Origin: Cephalotus follicularis
Lineage: Eukaryota > Streptophyta > Magnoliopsida > Oxalidales > Cephalotaceae
NCBI GenBank assembly: GCA_001972305.1
Contig: BDDD01000048.1
Location: 1-64,000, forward strand
Reading direction: 5' to 3'
DNA length: 64,000 bases
Numbering within the stretch: the stretch's first letter is position 1; each line of letters opens with the position of its first letter. Under the pieces are notes generated by a model. The model worked only from the letters and a program-made list of their open reading frames with translations, ran no database searches and was not told the DNA's origin. The translations under genes and the position numbers were made by a program. This document shows positions 34,877 through 45,281 of this stretch, one piece after another.

Positions 34877-37237
34877 TCAGATATCTTTCACATTGCGAGG
34901 TGGAGGCAAATGCTTGATGACTTCAATTTTCTCTTTATCAACTTGAATTCCTTCTTTTGACACTACATGTCCAAGAACGATCCCGTTCTTCACCATGAAA
35001 TTGCACTTTTCCCAATTAAGCACTAAATTCTTCTCTCGACTTCTTTCGAGTACTAATTTAAGGTGATGAAGGCATTGAGAAAAGGAGGAACGATGCACAG
35101 AAAAGTCATCCATAAATACTTCAAGAAAGTCTTCCACCATGTCGGAGAAAATACTCATCATGCACCTTTGGAAGGTAGCGGGAGCATTGCATAGGCCAAA
35201 CAGCATGCGTCGGTAAGCAAATGTTCCGAAAGGGCATGTGAACGTGGTTTTCTCTTGATCTTGCGGAGCGATGGGAATTTGATTGTATCCGGAGTACCCA
35301 TCAAGAAAACAATAATACTCATGACCAGCCAACTTATCAAGCATTTGATCGATAAACGGAAGGGGAAAATGGTCCTTCCAGGTTGCTGTATTCAACTTTC
35401 GGTAGGCAATGCACACCCTCCATCCAGTTTGTATTTTCGTCGGAAGTAAATCATTAGTGGAGGATTGCACTACCGTTACTCCGGATTTGTTTGGAACAAC
35501 GTGGACTGGACTAACCCATTGACTATCCAAAATGGGATAAATGATCCCATTGTCCAGCCACTTTAAGATTTCTTTTTGGATGGCTTCTTTCATTAAAGGA
35601 TTTGCTCTTCGCTGAGGTTCTCTAGAAGGTTTGGATCCTTCCATGAGATTTATGCGATGCTCGAAAATGGAAGGGCTAATTCCTTTGATGTCATCCATCG
35701 TCCAACCAATTGCCTCTTTGTTTTCTTTGAGTAGGTCTATAACCTCCTCTTCCTGACTGGGAGTAAGATCGGATGAAATAATAATAGGAAGAGTTTGGTT
35801 TTCACCTAGAAACGAGTATTTCAGAGTAGAGGGCAATTCTTTGAGTTCAAGTTTCGGAGGCTTCTCAATTGATGGTTTAGGCAAGGATGTGGACAAGGGG
35901 CCCACTGGCTGTAATGGCTGCATACTACACACATCAACGAAATCACCTCCATCGACATCCTCTAAATCCCGCATGCAATCATTAAAATTTCCATCAAAAT
36001 CAATGTCAAAGTGTGTATCAATATAATTGGGAAATGCATGGATTGCGTTCAAATCATCAAAATCAGCGGAATGCTTACCCAATCGGAAAACATTAAAATC
36101 CACGGACGTATTTCCGAAGCTTAATCTCATCAGACCATTTCGGCAATTGATCAACGCATTGCTTGTAGAGAGGAAAGGTATTCCAAGGATAACTGGAATT
36201 TGATCATTTAAGTTTGCAACAGGCTGGGTGTCTAAGACAACAAAGTCGACAGGAAAGAAAAACTCCCTAACCTTTATGAACACATCCTCGATATTACCTC
36301 GCGGTACCTTCACAGACCTATCCGCTAATTGCAATGTCATCGTGGTTGGTCTTAACTCTCCTAATCCAAGCTTCTCATAAACTGATGACGGTAACAAGTT
36401 CACACTTGCTCCTAAATCAAGCAAGGCATGCTCAATTTTCATGTTTCCAATAACACAAGAGATTGTCGGGCAGCCAGGGTCTTTATACTTTCGCATCGTG
36501 GGTTGCGAAAACAATGCACTAATGTTGGCTGCCAAGAAAGCCTTTTTCGGGGTCAGAAGGATCCTCTTTTTCGTGCATAAGTCTTTTAGGACTTTTGCGT
36601 AAGAGGGCACCTGTTCAATGGCTTCAAGCAATGGAATATTGATTTGGACTTGCTTAAATGTTTCAATGATTTTCTCCATTGCTGGGGCTTTCTTGTTTTG
36701 CAATCTTTTTGGAAAGGGAGCTGGTGGGTCAAATGAATGTTTTGGATCCTCGACCGGTCGTTTCTTCTTTTCATCCTCTTCTTCCTTCCTTAATTCCTCG
36801 TGCGCATTCAATTGCATTGGTTGCACGGATGGGTCAGCCAATGGTTCTTGAAAATTTTCTTTCGCCAATGATTCCTCCATTTGCTCGCTCACATTCTCCG
36901 TATGATCCGTTGGATGGTATTCATTTCCACTCCTTAGGGCAAAAACTTGTTTTGATGGACCCGAGGAGGAAGCTAAATTTTGCGGATTTACAGGTTGTTG
37001 GATTTGAGCGGAATGGTTTAAGGCAATCCTAGGATTTAGGTCAGGTTGTGAGGGCATTTTCCCTTTTTCTCTTTCATGCAGAGCGGATGCTAGTTGTGAA
37101 ATTTGTTTTTCCATGTTATGCTGACTAGTCGTCACAGTGCTCATAAGAAGTTCCATACTCTTTTCTAACGCCAAAATCCTAGACGGATCCTCCCTTTGGT
37201 TTGGCAATCCAGATGTTTGATGCGACGGTGATGACAA
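34877..37237 (-). pseudogene. Athila-1 gag C-terminus, protease and reverse transcriptase
   Basis: A 786-residue open frame. Residues 1 to about 230 are the hydrophilic gag end (QHNMEKQISQLASALHE, PFPKRLQ, SYAKVLKDLCTKKR). The protease has LLDLGASVNLLPSSVYEKLG, the Athila form with D-L-G-A. The reverse transcriptase has GWRVCIAYRKLNTATWKDHF, FCNAP-type motif FGLCNAPATFQRCM and FMDD at 35105-35116. The capsid part of gag is missing: the frame opens from minisatellite sequence at 37219-37237, so the first Met is not the true start. It ends at a TGA that looks like a CGA to TGA change. Confidence 0.9.
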
Positions 37238-37370
37238 GACGTATGAGTAGACATGCTAGGTCTATACGAAGTACGGCAACGAGAACGGCGGCAAGACGTA
37301 TGAGTAGACATGCTAGGTCTATACAAAGTGTGTTCGTTACGACAAATCGTATGAGTAGACTCCGTTGAAT
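37219..37370. repeat. GCTAGGTCTATACG minisatellite, block 2
   Basis: About three units of 50-57 bases. The first unit is fused directly to the Athila-1 gag reading frame. Confidence 0.85.
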
Positions 37371-38452
37371 TAAGCACCATTTATTCGCCAACTTTCAGCT
37401 TCACCGACAAGATGTTTGTGGATTTTAATCAGACAGACAAAGTGTGTGCGAAGGCAGAAAAATTGAAGAACAAATCAAATATTCAAGGATTTTTATTGAT
37501 GAAATTGAAACAATAACAATCTAGGCTTTGTTCTTCCCCAAAACCTTAAAAAGTTTAGCTACTAAACATTAAGAAAAACTAAAGAAAAAATTGAAAGAAG
37601 AAAAGAAGAAGGAGAGGCGCGGCTGTGCGTTTTTTTTTGTGTCTCTCGTATTTGTGTCTGCCTCTATCTTTTTTTAAGATACTGTTTCCTCTTTTATACT
37701 AACCCTAACCGACTACAAAAACCTATCTCTTAAACGCAGGGTCCACGCGTTGAAGACTGATGCCTGTTGCATGCACCCATAGCGCTGACGTCAGGCAATT
37801 GAAGGTTGGTTGCTGAACGTTGGCTGCGTTGCAAGGCGACACCTGGCGAGCTGAAGCATTGAATGGTCTGGTATGCGCTTTGTTACATGCACCCGTTTGA
37901 AGATGCTTCATGGAGGCATGATGTATGAGCATTGGCTGGATGGACGCGTGGCGGCTACTGATTGGAGTTCATGGAGATGATGGGCATGCATGAATGGATG
38001 CTGAATGCTTTTGGCGTTGGATTTGTGCATGAGATGTTGGAGGCATTGTAATTGGTTAAATGCAGGTGTTGACATCATCATGATGTAATCATGGGCTCCA
38101 CATGATTCAACATATGTTTTATTGTGATATCTCTTCATCGGATCTTCAGAATGAGTCGGCCCAAGAATTAAAAGTGCTCCAAATAATTTTATGAATAATA
38201 TGAGCCCAATATTCAATATCTTCCGAGCCTTAAATTTTGACTTCTCTCGCTTAAGTGGGTACACTCTTTAACCGATTTTTGACTTCAAACCACTTTAACT
38301 CGAACAATAGCGTTTTATCTCCATTTTCTCTTATTCCACAATAATAAGTATTATACCTGAAAATCAAATAAACACAAGCACAGTAGTCTATTCCAAGCAT
38401 AAAAATATAACAAATAGATCATTAAAAATAACACATTTTTATGCTAAACACT
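37219..38452 (-). mobile_element. Athila-1 LTR, right portion (first)
   Basis: Begins inside the minisatellite (37219-37370), continues through TTTTAATCAGACAGACAAAG (37423 on), a 900-base non-coding middle with T-rich tracts near 37630 and 37670, and ends in CACATTTTTATGCTAAACA at 38452. The middle matches the Athila-2 LTR at 52790-52960. No gene; the minus-strand frames at 37723-38264 are LTR sequence. Confidence 0.78.
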
Positions 38453-38610
38453 AGGTCTATATGGAGTGCGGCGGTGATGACAAGACGTATGAGTAGACAT
38501 GCTAGGTCTATACGAAGTACGGCAACGACGGCGGTAAGACGTATGAGTAGTCATGCTAGGTCTATACGAAGTGTGTTCGTTGCGACAAATCGTATGAGTA
38601 GACTCCGTTG
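38453..38610. repeat. GCTAGGTCTATACG minisatellite, block 3
   Basis: Three units similar to block 2, with GAGTAGTCATGC in place of GAGTAGACATGC in one. Confidence 0.8.
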
Positions 38611-38813
38611 AATTAAGCACCATTTATTCATCAACTTTCAGCTTCACCGACAAGATGAGTGTGGATTTTAATCAGACAGCACTACTCTACACACTCTTAT
38701 TCTGCCGAAATAACATTGTTTATATACTACAAAGTTGATCAAAAACGGAATAAGAGTAATCCTAGTTACAAAATATGACAAAAATCTAAACTTTCTATTT
38801 CTGCTGCAGAGGA

Positions 38814-39112
38814 AGACGTCGACTTCTTTGGAAAGGCGTCGACGCTTTTTAGTAAAATTCGCGATTTTCTGAGATGCGAGTGATAGACGTCGACTCCTTT
38901 GGCTTAAAACGTCGACGCGTTTGCTTCAAAAGTTACAGGTCGAATTGGCACAAAGACGTCGATGTGAATGTTGAAAGACGTCGATCCCTTGTTCATAGCT
39001 CTTTGAAGATTGTTGCATTCTCCAGAAAAGACGTCGATCCCTATCTAAAGACGTCGACTTCTTTGTTGTAAACCCAGAAAAGACATCGATGTAAATGAAA
39101 GGCGTCGACGCT
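38814..39112. repeat. GTCGAC palindrome cluster in Athila-1 LTR
   Basis: About ten units, the best-preserved cluster in the window: GAAGACGTCGACTTCTTTGG, AAAGGCGTCGACGCTTTTT, AAAACGTCGACGCGTTTG, AAAGACGTCGATG and others, each framed by AAAG and CTTT and spaced 20-45 bases apart. Confidence 0.85.
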
Positions 39113-39299
39113 TTTGGTCTGTTTTCTGCATAATTTGTCCATTCTTCAATCTTTACTCTTTTGGTAGTATTCTTGCACTTTGGTCTTTTATCTCTTGTAC
39201 CTGAAAATCAATATAACACAACCAAAGTAGTCTATTCCAAGCATAAAAATATCACAAATAATGTATTAAAAACAACACATTTTTATGCTAAACACACAT

Positions 39300-39437
39300 C
39301 TCCTATCCTTGGCCAATCTCCTCACCCTGTATATACAATACATTTCCATTACACTCTATGCATCAGAATCACAACACTGTTGCCACCGGAGCTCTGGCCA
39401 GGTTCCAACAAACACGCAGCTCCAGCGACACCCATAA
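39300..39437 (-). mobile_element. LTR-X, piece 3
   Basis: LTR-X sequence between Athila-1 and LTR-Z. It ends in CATAA (39433-39437), the TSD of LTR-Z. It resembles the LTR-W region near 11640-11700 (short phrases around accggatt...aacaccc ATAA). Confidence 0.65.
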
Positions 39438-39597
39438 TGTAACACCCGTTATTTTCCTAATTGTAATATTTCGTTTTAAGATGTAATCTTAAACTTGAAT
39501 TAATGAGAATGTTGAGATTTCAAACTCAAAAGATGTTCCAAACCCTAAATGTTGTTTTAGAAAAGGAATGTGTGTGTCAAAACTAGAAAATGGCGCT

Positions 39598-39765
39598 GTT
39601 TTGAGGAAAACGCGTCGATGTCTTTGGAAAGACGTCGACGCCTATGGGAACCAAGGTGCACGTGAATGCATGGGCATGCACGTTGACATTGAGAGAAGGC
39701 ATCGACACCTTCTTACGAAAAGGGAAAAGACATCGATGTCTAAAGAAAGACGTCGACGCTTTTTA
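39598..39765. repeat. GTCGAC cluster 1 in LTR-Z
   Basis: Units ACGCGTCGATGTCTTTGG, AAAGACGTCGACGCC, GGCATCGACACC, AAAGACATCGATGTC and AAAGACGTCGACGCTTTTT. Confidence 0.8.
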
Positions 39766-40519
39766 AAAGAATATCATTTATGATATGAACTGACAGAGTA
39801 ACGTGTAGAGGGAAGGATTTAGGATCCATGCAGGCGCCTTGAGGCACGGGAAGGAGACGTGTTGATCATGCACAATGGTCTCCTGACCTGCATGACTGAA
39901 GGAGGATGAAGAAGGTAACAAGTGTTACCATACATGCAACCTACAAAATAAAAGAGGAGAAGAAAACAAAATGGAAAGGGAGAGTTCTGGGAAAGAGGGA
40001 GAGAGCACGAGAGTGCCCATTGAATGCAAGGAGAAAGAGGTTGGGGGAGCCATCTGCATAAGAACAACCCCTCCCCACCTCTCTCTCTCATTTAAAACAC
40101 CAAAGGAAAGAAAAGGAGAAAACCAATGAGTGTGAGGAAGAGAGAACCACCATTGTTGAGCTTGGATTGAGCTGGAGAATCGGAGCTCGTGGGTAGCAGT
40201 TGCTAAGAGGATCTTGGAGCTGCTGTGGCAAGAACCTGGGAACTCAAAGGGGTGGACTTTCCAGTTCCTAACTTGGAACAACAAGGTAGGGGAAAGTGAT
40301 AAATTTATACATGCATTTTGGGTTTTAAGTTGGTGAATACCATGATGAATTACATGTTAATGGGTGAATTGTGATTCTGGATTTGTTGTAGTGATTACTG
40401 TGATATACGGAGTTAACTTGCATGTGTAAATTACATGAATATTGAACTGGGTTGTGTTTGGATGATTTTGATAAATGGCTTGCTGTGTTAAAACTATGGA
40501 GAAAGCGTTCTGGGTTGGA

Positions 40520-40935
40520 TAAACGTCGACGTCTACTAGAAGACGTCGATGTCTTCGTGTACGTATGAAAAAGACATCGATGTTTGAGTGAAAGCATCGA
40601 CGCCTTTTCTGGGAAATCGTAGAACTTTAATGTTCATTGCAGATGGCCATTTAGCCACTTGGGATTTCCTGTTTGATTACGAATGGACGTTCTGTTTACA
40701 TACTCTGGTAACCAGTGGCTTTTCTTACGCCTTTAAGAGGTTAAGTTTCGTTTATATGAGGATTAGGGGCTGGATTCTTCCCTCCAGAATCTAGACTTGC
40801 GCACTGATACCTCCTAGTATCATAAAGACATCGCTGCCTTTGTAAAGACATCGACGTCTTCCACCCAATAACGCCTGGGAACAATTGTACATAGGATCGA
40901 CGCCTTAGGGATAAACATCGACGCCTATCTCCCTG
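40520..40935. repeat. GTCGAC clusters 2 and 3 in LTR-Z
   Basis: Two groups (40522-40605 and 40826-40935) include AAACGTCGACGTCT, AGAAGACGTCGATGTCTTC, AAAGACATCGACGTCTTCC and AACATCGACGCC. They are separated by about 220 bases of ordinary LTR sequence. Confidence 0.78.
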
Positions 40936-41103
40936 CTTAATGGAATTTCACCCGAATGGGACCTACTAGACCCGAAACGACTCTAGGAACGATCCTAGAT
41001 GCATTCTGAGCATATGTTTGCATTATTACTGTGATTTGCATTATGGTTGATTTCTAAATAGTGTTAACTATTTTGAAAAAGCTTGCAAGATTTTTATAAT
41101 CAT

Positions 41104-41339
41104 TATTGTGCGAAAATGTATATTTGTCAACATATGAATATATATATTTTCGAAATGACAAGGGAAAGTATCTTCCAATGACGGAGAAATGTTTTAAAGG
41201 ATTGATTATGAAATCAAATGTATTGTGCGAAAATGTATATTTGTCAACATATGAATTTATATATTTTCGAAATGATTGGGGAAGTGTTTCCAAAGACGGA
41301 GAAATGTTTTAAAAGATTGTTTATACAATCAAATGTATT
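41104..41339. repeat. 117-base tandem duplication in LTR-Z
   Basis: GTGCGAAAATGTATATTTGT begins at 41108 and again at 41225. The two copies stay similar through GACGGAGAAATGTTTTAAA and end in CAAATGTATT. The duplication creates matching short frames on both strands, which are not genes. Confidence 0.88.
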
Positions 41340-42272
41340 GTTTTAAGTTTTATAACTTATCACAACTTGTGAACGGAGTAATATATTTTAAACAAATATA
41401 TGTGATCAAGTAATTATATTTTATTGCTTGACTTGTACTATGCAATGCTTGTGCTTGTTGATTATTAGCCGTTGTGCTAATAACTTGTTGATTACTCAGC
41501 TGCTGTGCTGGTAACTTGTTGTTGGTTTAGCCTCCGTGCTAGGCAACATACGGAGGACTTGCTCCAAAACCGTTCGCAAACGGGGATGGGGTAAGAGTGC
41601 ATGACGTTGGGGCCAGGAGGTGGCGACGGTTATGACGACTTGTTTGTCTGGTTCCTTTTGGGACATACTTATTGCTTGTGTTGATATAACTTATGAGGTT
41701 ATACTTGTATTGTGAACATGCATATATTTTTATATGTACATACGGAGATATAATTATTGTAAAAATTACATGTCATATTGCATCATAATGCATTCATTCA
41801 TGATACTCATTATCATATGCCTCGAATTGTATTTATAAGTTATTCACTTAGCCGAGTGAGGACAAAGGCTAACCCCTACTATAACAGATTGATGGAGTGG
41901 ATTTGACACGGAGCATGCACAGAGACTTAAAGAGAAGACTGAGTAGTTTCTCTTGTTTTCTTGTATTGGGATTTTGAACATTGATTCTGTTATTTGGGTT
42001 ATTGTAACGTCGATTTATTATTTTATCTAGTACTGTATTTTCACGCTCCGTTTTTGGGCGATCGACAATGAGCTTGGGTTTTGTTATAAACTTGTTGGGC
42101 ATCACGTAGTATGGGATGCGTGATGTATGTTTAATTCAGCTTTTACATGAACGCTTCCGCTATCGAGAAATTTATTTATTGGTAAAATTGCATGAGCTGG
42201 ATTATTTTGTGTTGATTACCTTACCGCTTTATATGTTGTCTCTTGTTTGGAAAAATGGGGTGTGACACATAA

Positions 42273-42926
42273 ACAGACTCCACTTTGGACGATCTATTCA
42301 ATGCTACTTGTGACTCACCATGACTCACCGCGAATCGCATAGTCACAGCCGACATTGAGTCCAACTCACTGAGTTGACTCGCCAGACTTCCACAACTTCG
42401 ACCATTTTACAAACAAGCATCGACGAGGCCCGCTCGTCATGTCTCTGCCCGAGACTCACCGTGAATCGGTGGGGTTTCCTTTGTCGGAGCTCCGGCTAGG
42501 TCGCTCGAGCTCCGGTCATGCCATAACCGGCCTCAAAATCCATCGATTAGCCCACTGGTAGCCGTAACTTGCTGTGACTCGCTGCCAAACGCCGTGTCAT
42601 AGCCGATAGTGAGATGGACTCGCTGAGTTGACTCAGTGACTATAATCCAGATGATTTCAATCGGAAATCGCCTCAATGACCAGCAAAAGGGGAAGAGCTG
42701 GTCTTCTAGACGAAGACCGGCCCATCACCCGTGACAGAATCGGTGGTGGGAAGCATGACAGTGCATGATAGTGATGCAAGGTGTGGGGAAAAAGGAAAAG
42801 AAAAGAGAAGGAAGGAGGAAGAAGCTTACCGTTGGCAGTGCACTTTGACCGGCGCTCTCCCTTTCGATTTACACGGGCAGTATATGCGCCCGTGTTTCTT
42901 TATATATATATATCCGGGGCACTACA
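42273..42926 (-). mobile_element. LTR-X, piece 4
   Basis: Ends ATATATCCGGGGCACTACA at the ACATT duplication. It contains a TGAGTTGACTC/GACTCACC group (42300-42650), a purine tract (42785-42825) and a TATATATATATAT box near 42900. It resembles the LTR-W region 11690-12310 but lacks the last about 280 bases of that LTR. Confidence 0.72.
42300..42650. repeat. GACTCA/TGAGTTGACTC group in LTR-X
   Basis: Copies include CACTGAGTTGACTCGCC, CGCTGAGTTGACTCAGTGAC and several GACTCACCG units. These are CG-decayed relatives of GCTGAGTCGACTCAGC in LTR-W. Confidence 0.65.
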
Positions 42927-42931
42927 ACATT

Positions 42932-43675
42932 TTCCTTCTTAAAGGAAATGAAGACAACGCGTTTTCCATGCATGGACATTTCGTATGTCATGCAAACAGC
43001 TTTGGTAAAGCCATCGGTCATGCAACGAAAAAATGGAAATGTCGCCAAAAGAAAGGAAACGAGATCTCTATTCTTGGTATGGAATCCTTTGAAGTGTTTT
43101 ATTGTTTTGGCAGACCTAATGATGATGCACAATTGGTGGGTCATAACAATGGAATGCTTCATTGTATAAGAGAGGGAGAACACGTTTTTGCAGAGTATGG
43201 TCTTGCTCTTGGAAAACGTTTTGACAGAGAGTTGCATTGTGCTAATTTTTTTCTTAGTGTAGAACAAAGAGAGAAAAGAGAAATCAATACTATACACACC
43301 ACAATTTGATTTCTATAGATGGTGTATTTCTTGCATTGAGCTCTACATTCCCTGTATTAATCCTAGACTAGGATTAGTAATATAGGAATTGTTTTACAGT
43401 GGTTGTTCCGCTGCTGTCTGTTCCTGAGTGAAAGCTTGAAGTCTCAGAACGGATACTAGAAGGAAGGAGTTGGTTACTCGGTATAAACTGTATCCTTCTA
43501 TGTATGATTATATTGTTTATCTGGATTGTTGATTAGTGATCCTAGGTTGGTTGTGTTCGTTTATGGTGTTAGATAATGGATGTTTATAGTTTTGAGCCAC
43601 TTTAATGAAAATTAAATTTGAATAGTCCATGCAACTAATGCCTAAAATGACCATAATCTCAGTTTTATTCTTACA
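42932..43675 (+). mobile_element. Copia-1 5' LTR, second part
   Basis: Collinear with 50408-51138 of the 3' LTR (TTCCTTCTTAAAGGAAATGA to CAGTTTTATTCTTACA) and followed by the primer-binding site. The TSD of LTR-X (ACATT) precedes it. The long plus-strand frame from 42731 and the minus-strand 142-residue frame span this LTR and LTR-X and have no recognisable domain; they are probably chance frames, conserved in the 3' LTR only because it is a copy. Confidence 0.85.
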
Positions 43676-43677
43676 AT

Positions 43678-43689
43678 TAGTAACAGAGT
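43678..43689 (+). other. Copia-1 primer-binding site, decayed
   Basis: TAGTAACAGAGT matches TGGTATCAGAGC at 9 of 12 positions, two bases after the LTR end. Initiator Met-tRNA is the usual primer of copia elements. Confidence 0.65.
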
Positions 43690-45281
43690 GTACTAATCAA
43701 CCCCAGTAAAACATTGTTTTTGGTTTTTGGCGGCTGTTTTGGATTAAATTTGTGGCATTGTTCGTCCCGTTACTATTTAACCATCGATACTTTCTCGCAA
43801 AGCGTCGACAGTTAGACAAAATGTCGACGCTATATTCTAGTGTTAAAGCCATGGCGTCGACGCTTAAGGAATGATACGTCGACACTTAATGAATGATGCT
43901 GCGACACTTTATTTAAAATGAGGATGGTTTCGCAAAGCTTATAATAAGGCGTCGACGCTTTAGACGGGACAATTACGGTTCTTTGGAATTATGGTCTGTA
44001 ATCCCTGTGATACTGGATTTTGATTAATCTAGTGGGAGTTTTACCATATTGTGTCACATTCAATTCAATTGGCCATCAAAAACTAAAATTGTTAAGGGTT
44101 CATTCAATTTTATATTAGATATAATTTTGGATATGATATGTATGATGGTAGGCTATGAGACATGACCTAGATTTTTGTTTCTTTTGTGGATGTTTAAATT
44201 TGCTGTATTATTTTTATTGGTTTTGTAATTTGGTGGCCTGCGAGCACCCTAATTCGTTATTTTTGATTCCTCTCTTGGATATATTCTTTTCTTTGAAATT
44301 TAAATGTAAATTTTATTAAAAGCTTTGTAAGCACTTGGAGGAGAATCAAAGGAGAGGAAGATCAAGGAAGTTGCAAGACCCAGATGAAGGTCATGGATGC
44401 ATGGTATTCTTTGTAATAAAGTAGAATTAAATAGTTCACCTAGGAGACCCAGTGCTCACATTGGCTCGTGTGAATCACTATAGAATTGTCCCTAGCCAAA
44501 CCATGTTTTTTGTTGTACTTCAGATGCATGGTTTGGACAATTGGTCCAAACACGTCTATTGCATGTAAGGCATAATTAATTTTATTTGGCTAAGATAACC
44601 AATGAATTAATTAATGGATTGGCTTAATTAAAAATGTGAGACCTAAAATCCCTCCAAAGTTTGAAATAATAAGTCATAATGCCAGGGACACTCAGAGTGA
44701 CCCGACGTGGCCTTCCACAATTCTCATTGAGTGGCATTGATGGGTTGTGGGTGGTTAGCCACAGCTAAGGTCTGCAATCTATTTAATGTCACGTCAATGT
44801 CAGTGCAAGGAACTACAAGGAAATGGCTATGGTTTGGCACTTGGACACGCACACGTGTGGGTGTCAAAACGAGCACATTTCTTTGAGGATAATGGGTATG
44901 GACTTATACTGGCTCTAATGATTTGTCGAGCTACAGCCGATATCATATTGAGCTTGGAGGTCGAAGCTATGATTGGATCTTACACTTGCGTGGGGATTAG
45001 ATCCCGAGCTGTGTAAATTGGCAGGTTAGCCTACCTATCTTAGGTATTATGGTTTGTCATGCCACAACAGAGGCCATAATATGCTGAGATAGATTCCAAT
45101 CCCCACTAGGAGATTAGATCTCCCGAATTCCACATGGAGGTATAGGATACGATTAGAATAGTGGGAGGAACCATAAACAGTAAAGACCAAGTGTTATGGT
45201 AGTAACATGGAAAATGGATAAATGGAATATTTGCTAATAATCTCTATTGTTTCCTATAGGTTATATATATACTTTGCTAAA
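43690..45281 (+). other. Copia-1 untranslated leader
   Basis: About 1.6 kb between primer-binding site and gag start, with no convincing frame. It holds a GTCGAC cluster (43790-43970) and, at about 44215-45170, sequence that reappears as its complement in the Copia-2 leader (59290-60300), for example GCCTGCGAGCACC versus GCCTACGAGCACC, and TTTGTAATAAAGTAG. The shared leader shows Copia-1 and Copia-2 are one family. The 76-residue frame at 44786 is leader sequence. Confidence 0.7.
43790..43970. repeat. GTCGAC cluster in Copia-1 leader
   Basis: About seven units: AAAGCGTCGACAG, AATGTCGACGCTAT, GGCGTCGACGCTTAAG, ACGTCGACACTTAA, AGGCGTCGACGCTTTAG and decayed forms. This is the only cluster outside an LTR and inside a copia internal region. 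Confidence 0.82.

Larger units (their letters stand above)
32446..39294 (-). mobile_element. Athila-1, rearranged Athila-like gypsy element
   Basis: The outer ends are TGTTCACTGTTAAAAAG and TTTTATGCTAAACA, with a perfect TSD CACAT (32441-32445 and 39295-39299). Inside, the order on the plus strand is LTR left portion (32446-32893), pol without the gag N-terminus (32954-37237), LTR right portion (37219-38452) and a second, different LTR right portion (38453-39294). Each junction lies at a 50-57 base minisatellite unit. No primer-binding site or polypurine tract remains, so it cannot replicate. Confidence 0.87.
38453..39294 (-). mobile_element. Athila-1 LTR, right portion (second, different subfamily)
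   Basis: Starts at a minisatellite unit (CTAGGTCTATATGG) and is like 37219 onward until AATCAGACAG near 38688. It then diverges completely into a GTCGAC-cluster region and becomes similar again at ACCTGAAAATCAA (39200) up to the terminal TTTTATGCTAAACA. It therefore belongs to a different LTR subfamily joined end to end with the first. Confidence 0.75.
39438..42267 (+). mobile_element. Solo LTR-Z
   Basis: 2830 bases from TGTAACACCCGTTATTTTCC to GGGGTGTGACA, with perfect TSD CATAA (39433-39437 and 42268-42272). A block near 41847-41880 (GAGTGAGGACAAAGGCTAACC) is the complement of a block in the LTR-W LTRs (9670-9700), so the families are related, in opposite orientation here. It carries GTCGAC clusters, a 117-base tandem duplication and CT/AG-rich tracts (40070-40100). 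There is no internal region and no gene. Confidence 0.92.
21688..42926 (-). mobile_element. LTR-X solo LTR, split by three later insertions
   Basis: It starts TGTCACGCCCCGAACCGCG and ends GGGGCACTACA, flanked by ACGTT (21683-21687) and ACATT (42927-42931), which differ by a CG to CA change. Four pieces make one LTR of about 2.2 kb: 21688-22993, 32353-32445, 39300-39437 and 42273-42926. The orientation (minus) follows from similarity to the Gypsy-A and LTR-W LTRs. No primer-binding site, polypurine tract or coding of its own was found, so it is probably a solo LTR. Confidence 0.8.

Noticed and set aside
42731..43309. 192-residue plus-strand frame with a near-copy at 50441-50701
   Set aside because: It crosses the LTR-X to Copia-1 LTR junction; the copy exists because the region is an LTR. 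No known domain was recognised.
44786..45016. 76-residue frame considered as a possible host or captured gene in the Copia-1 leader
   Set aside because: No domain is recognised, and equivalent leader sequence in Copia-2 does not keep a frame.
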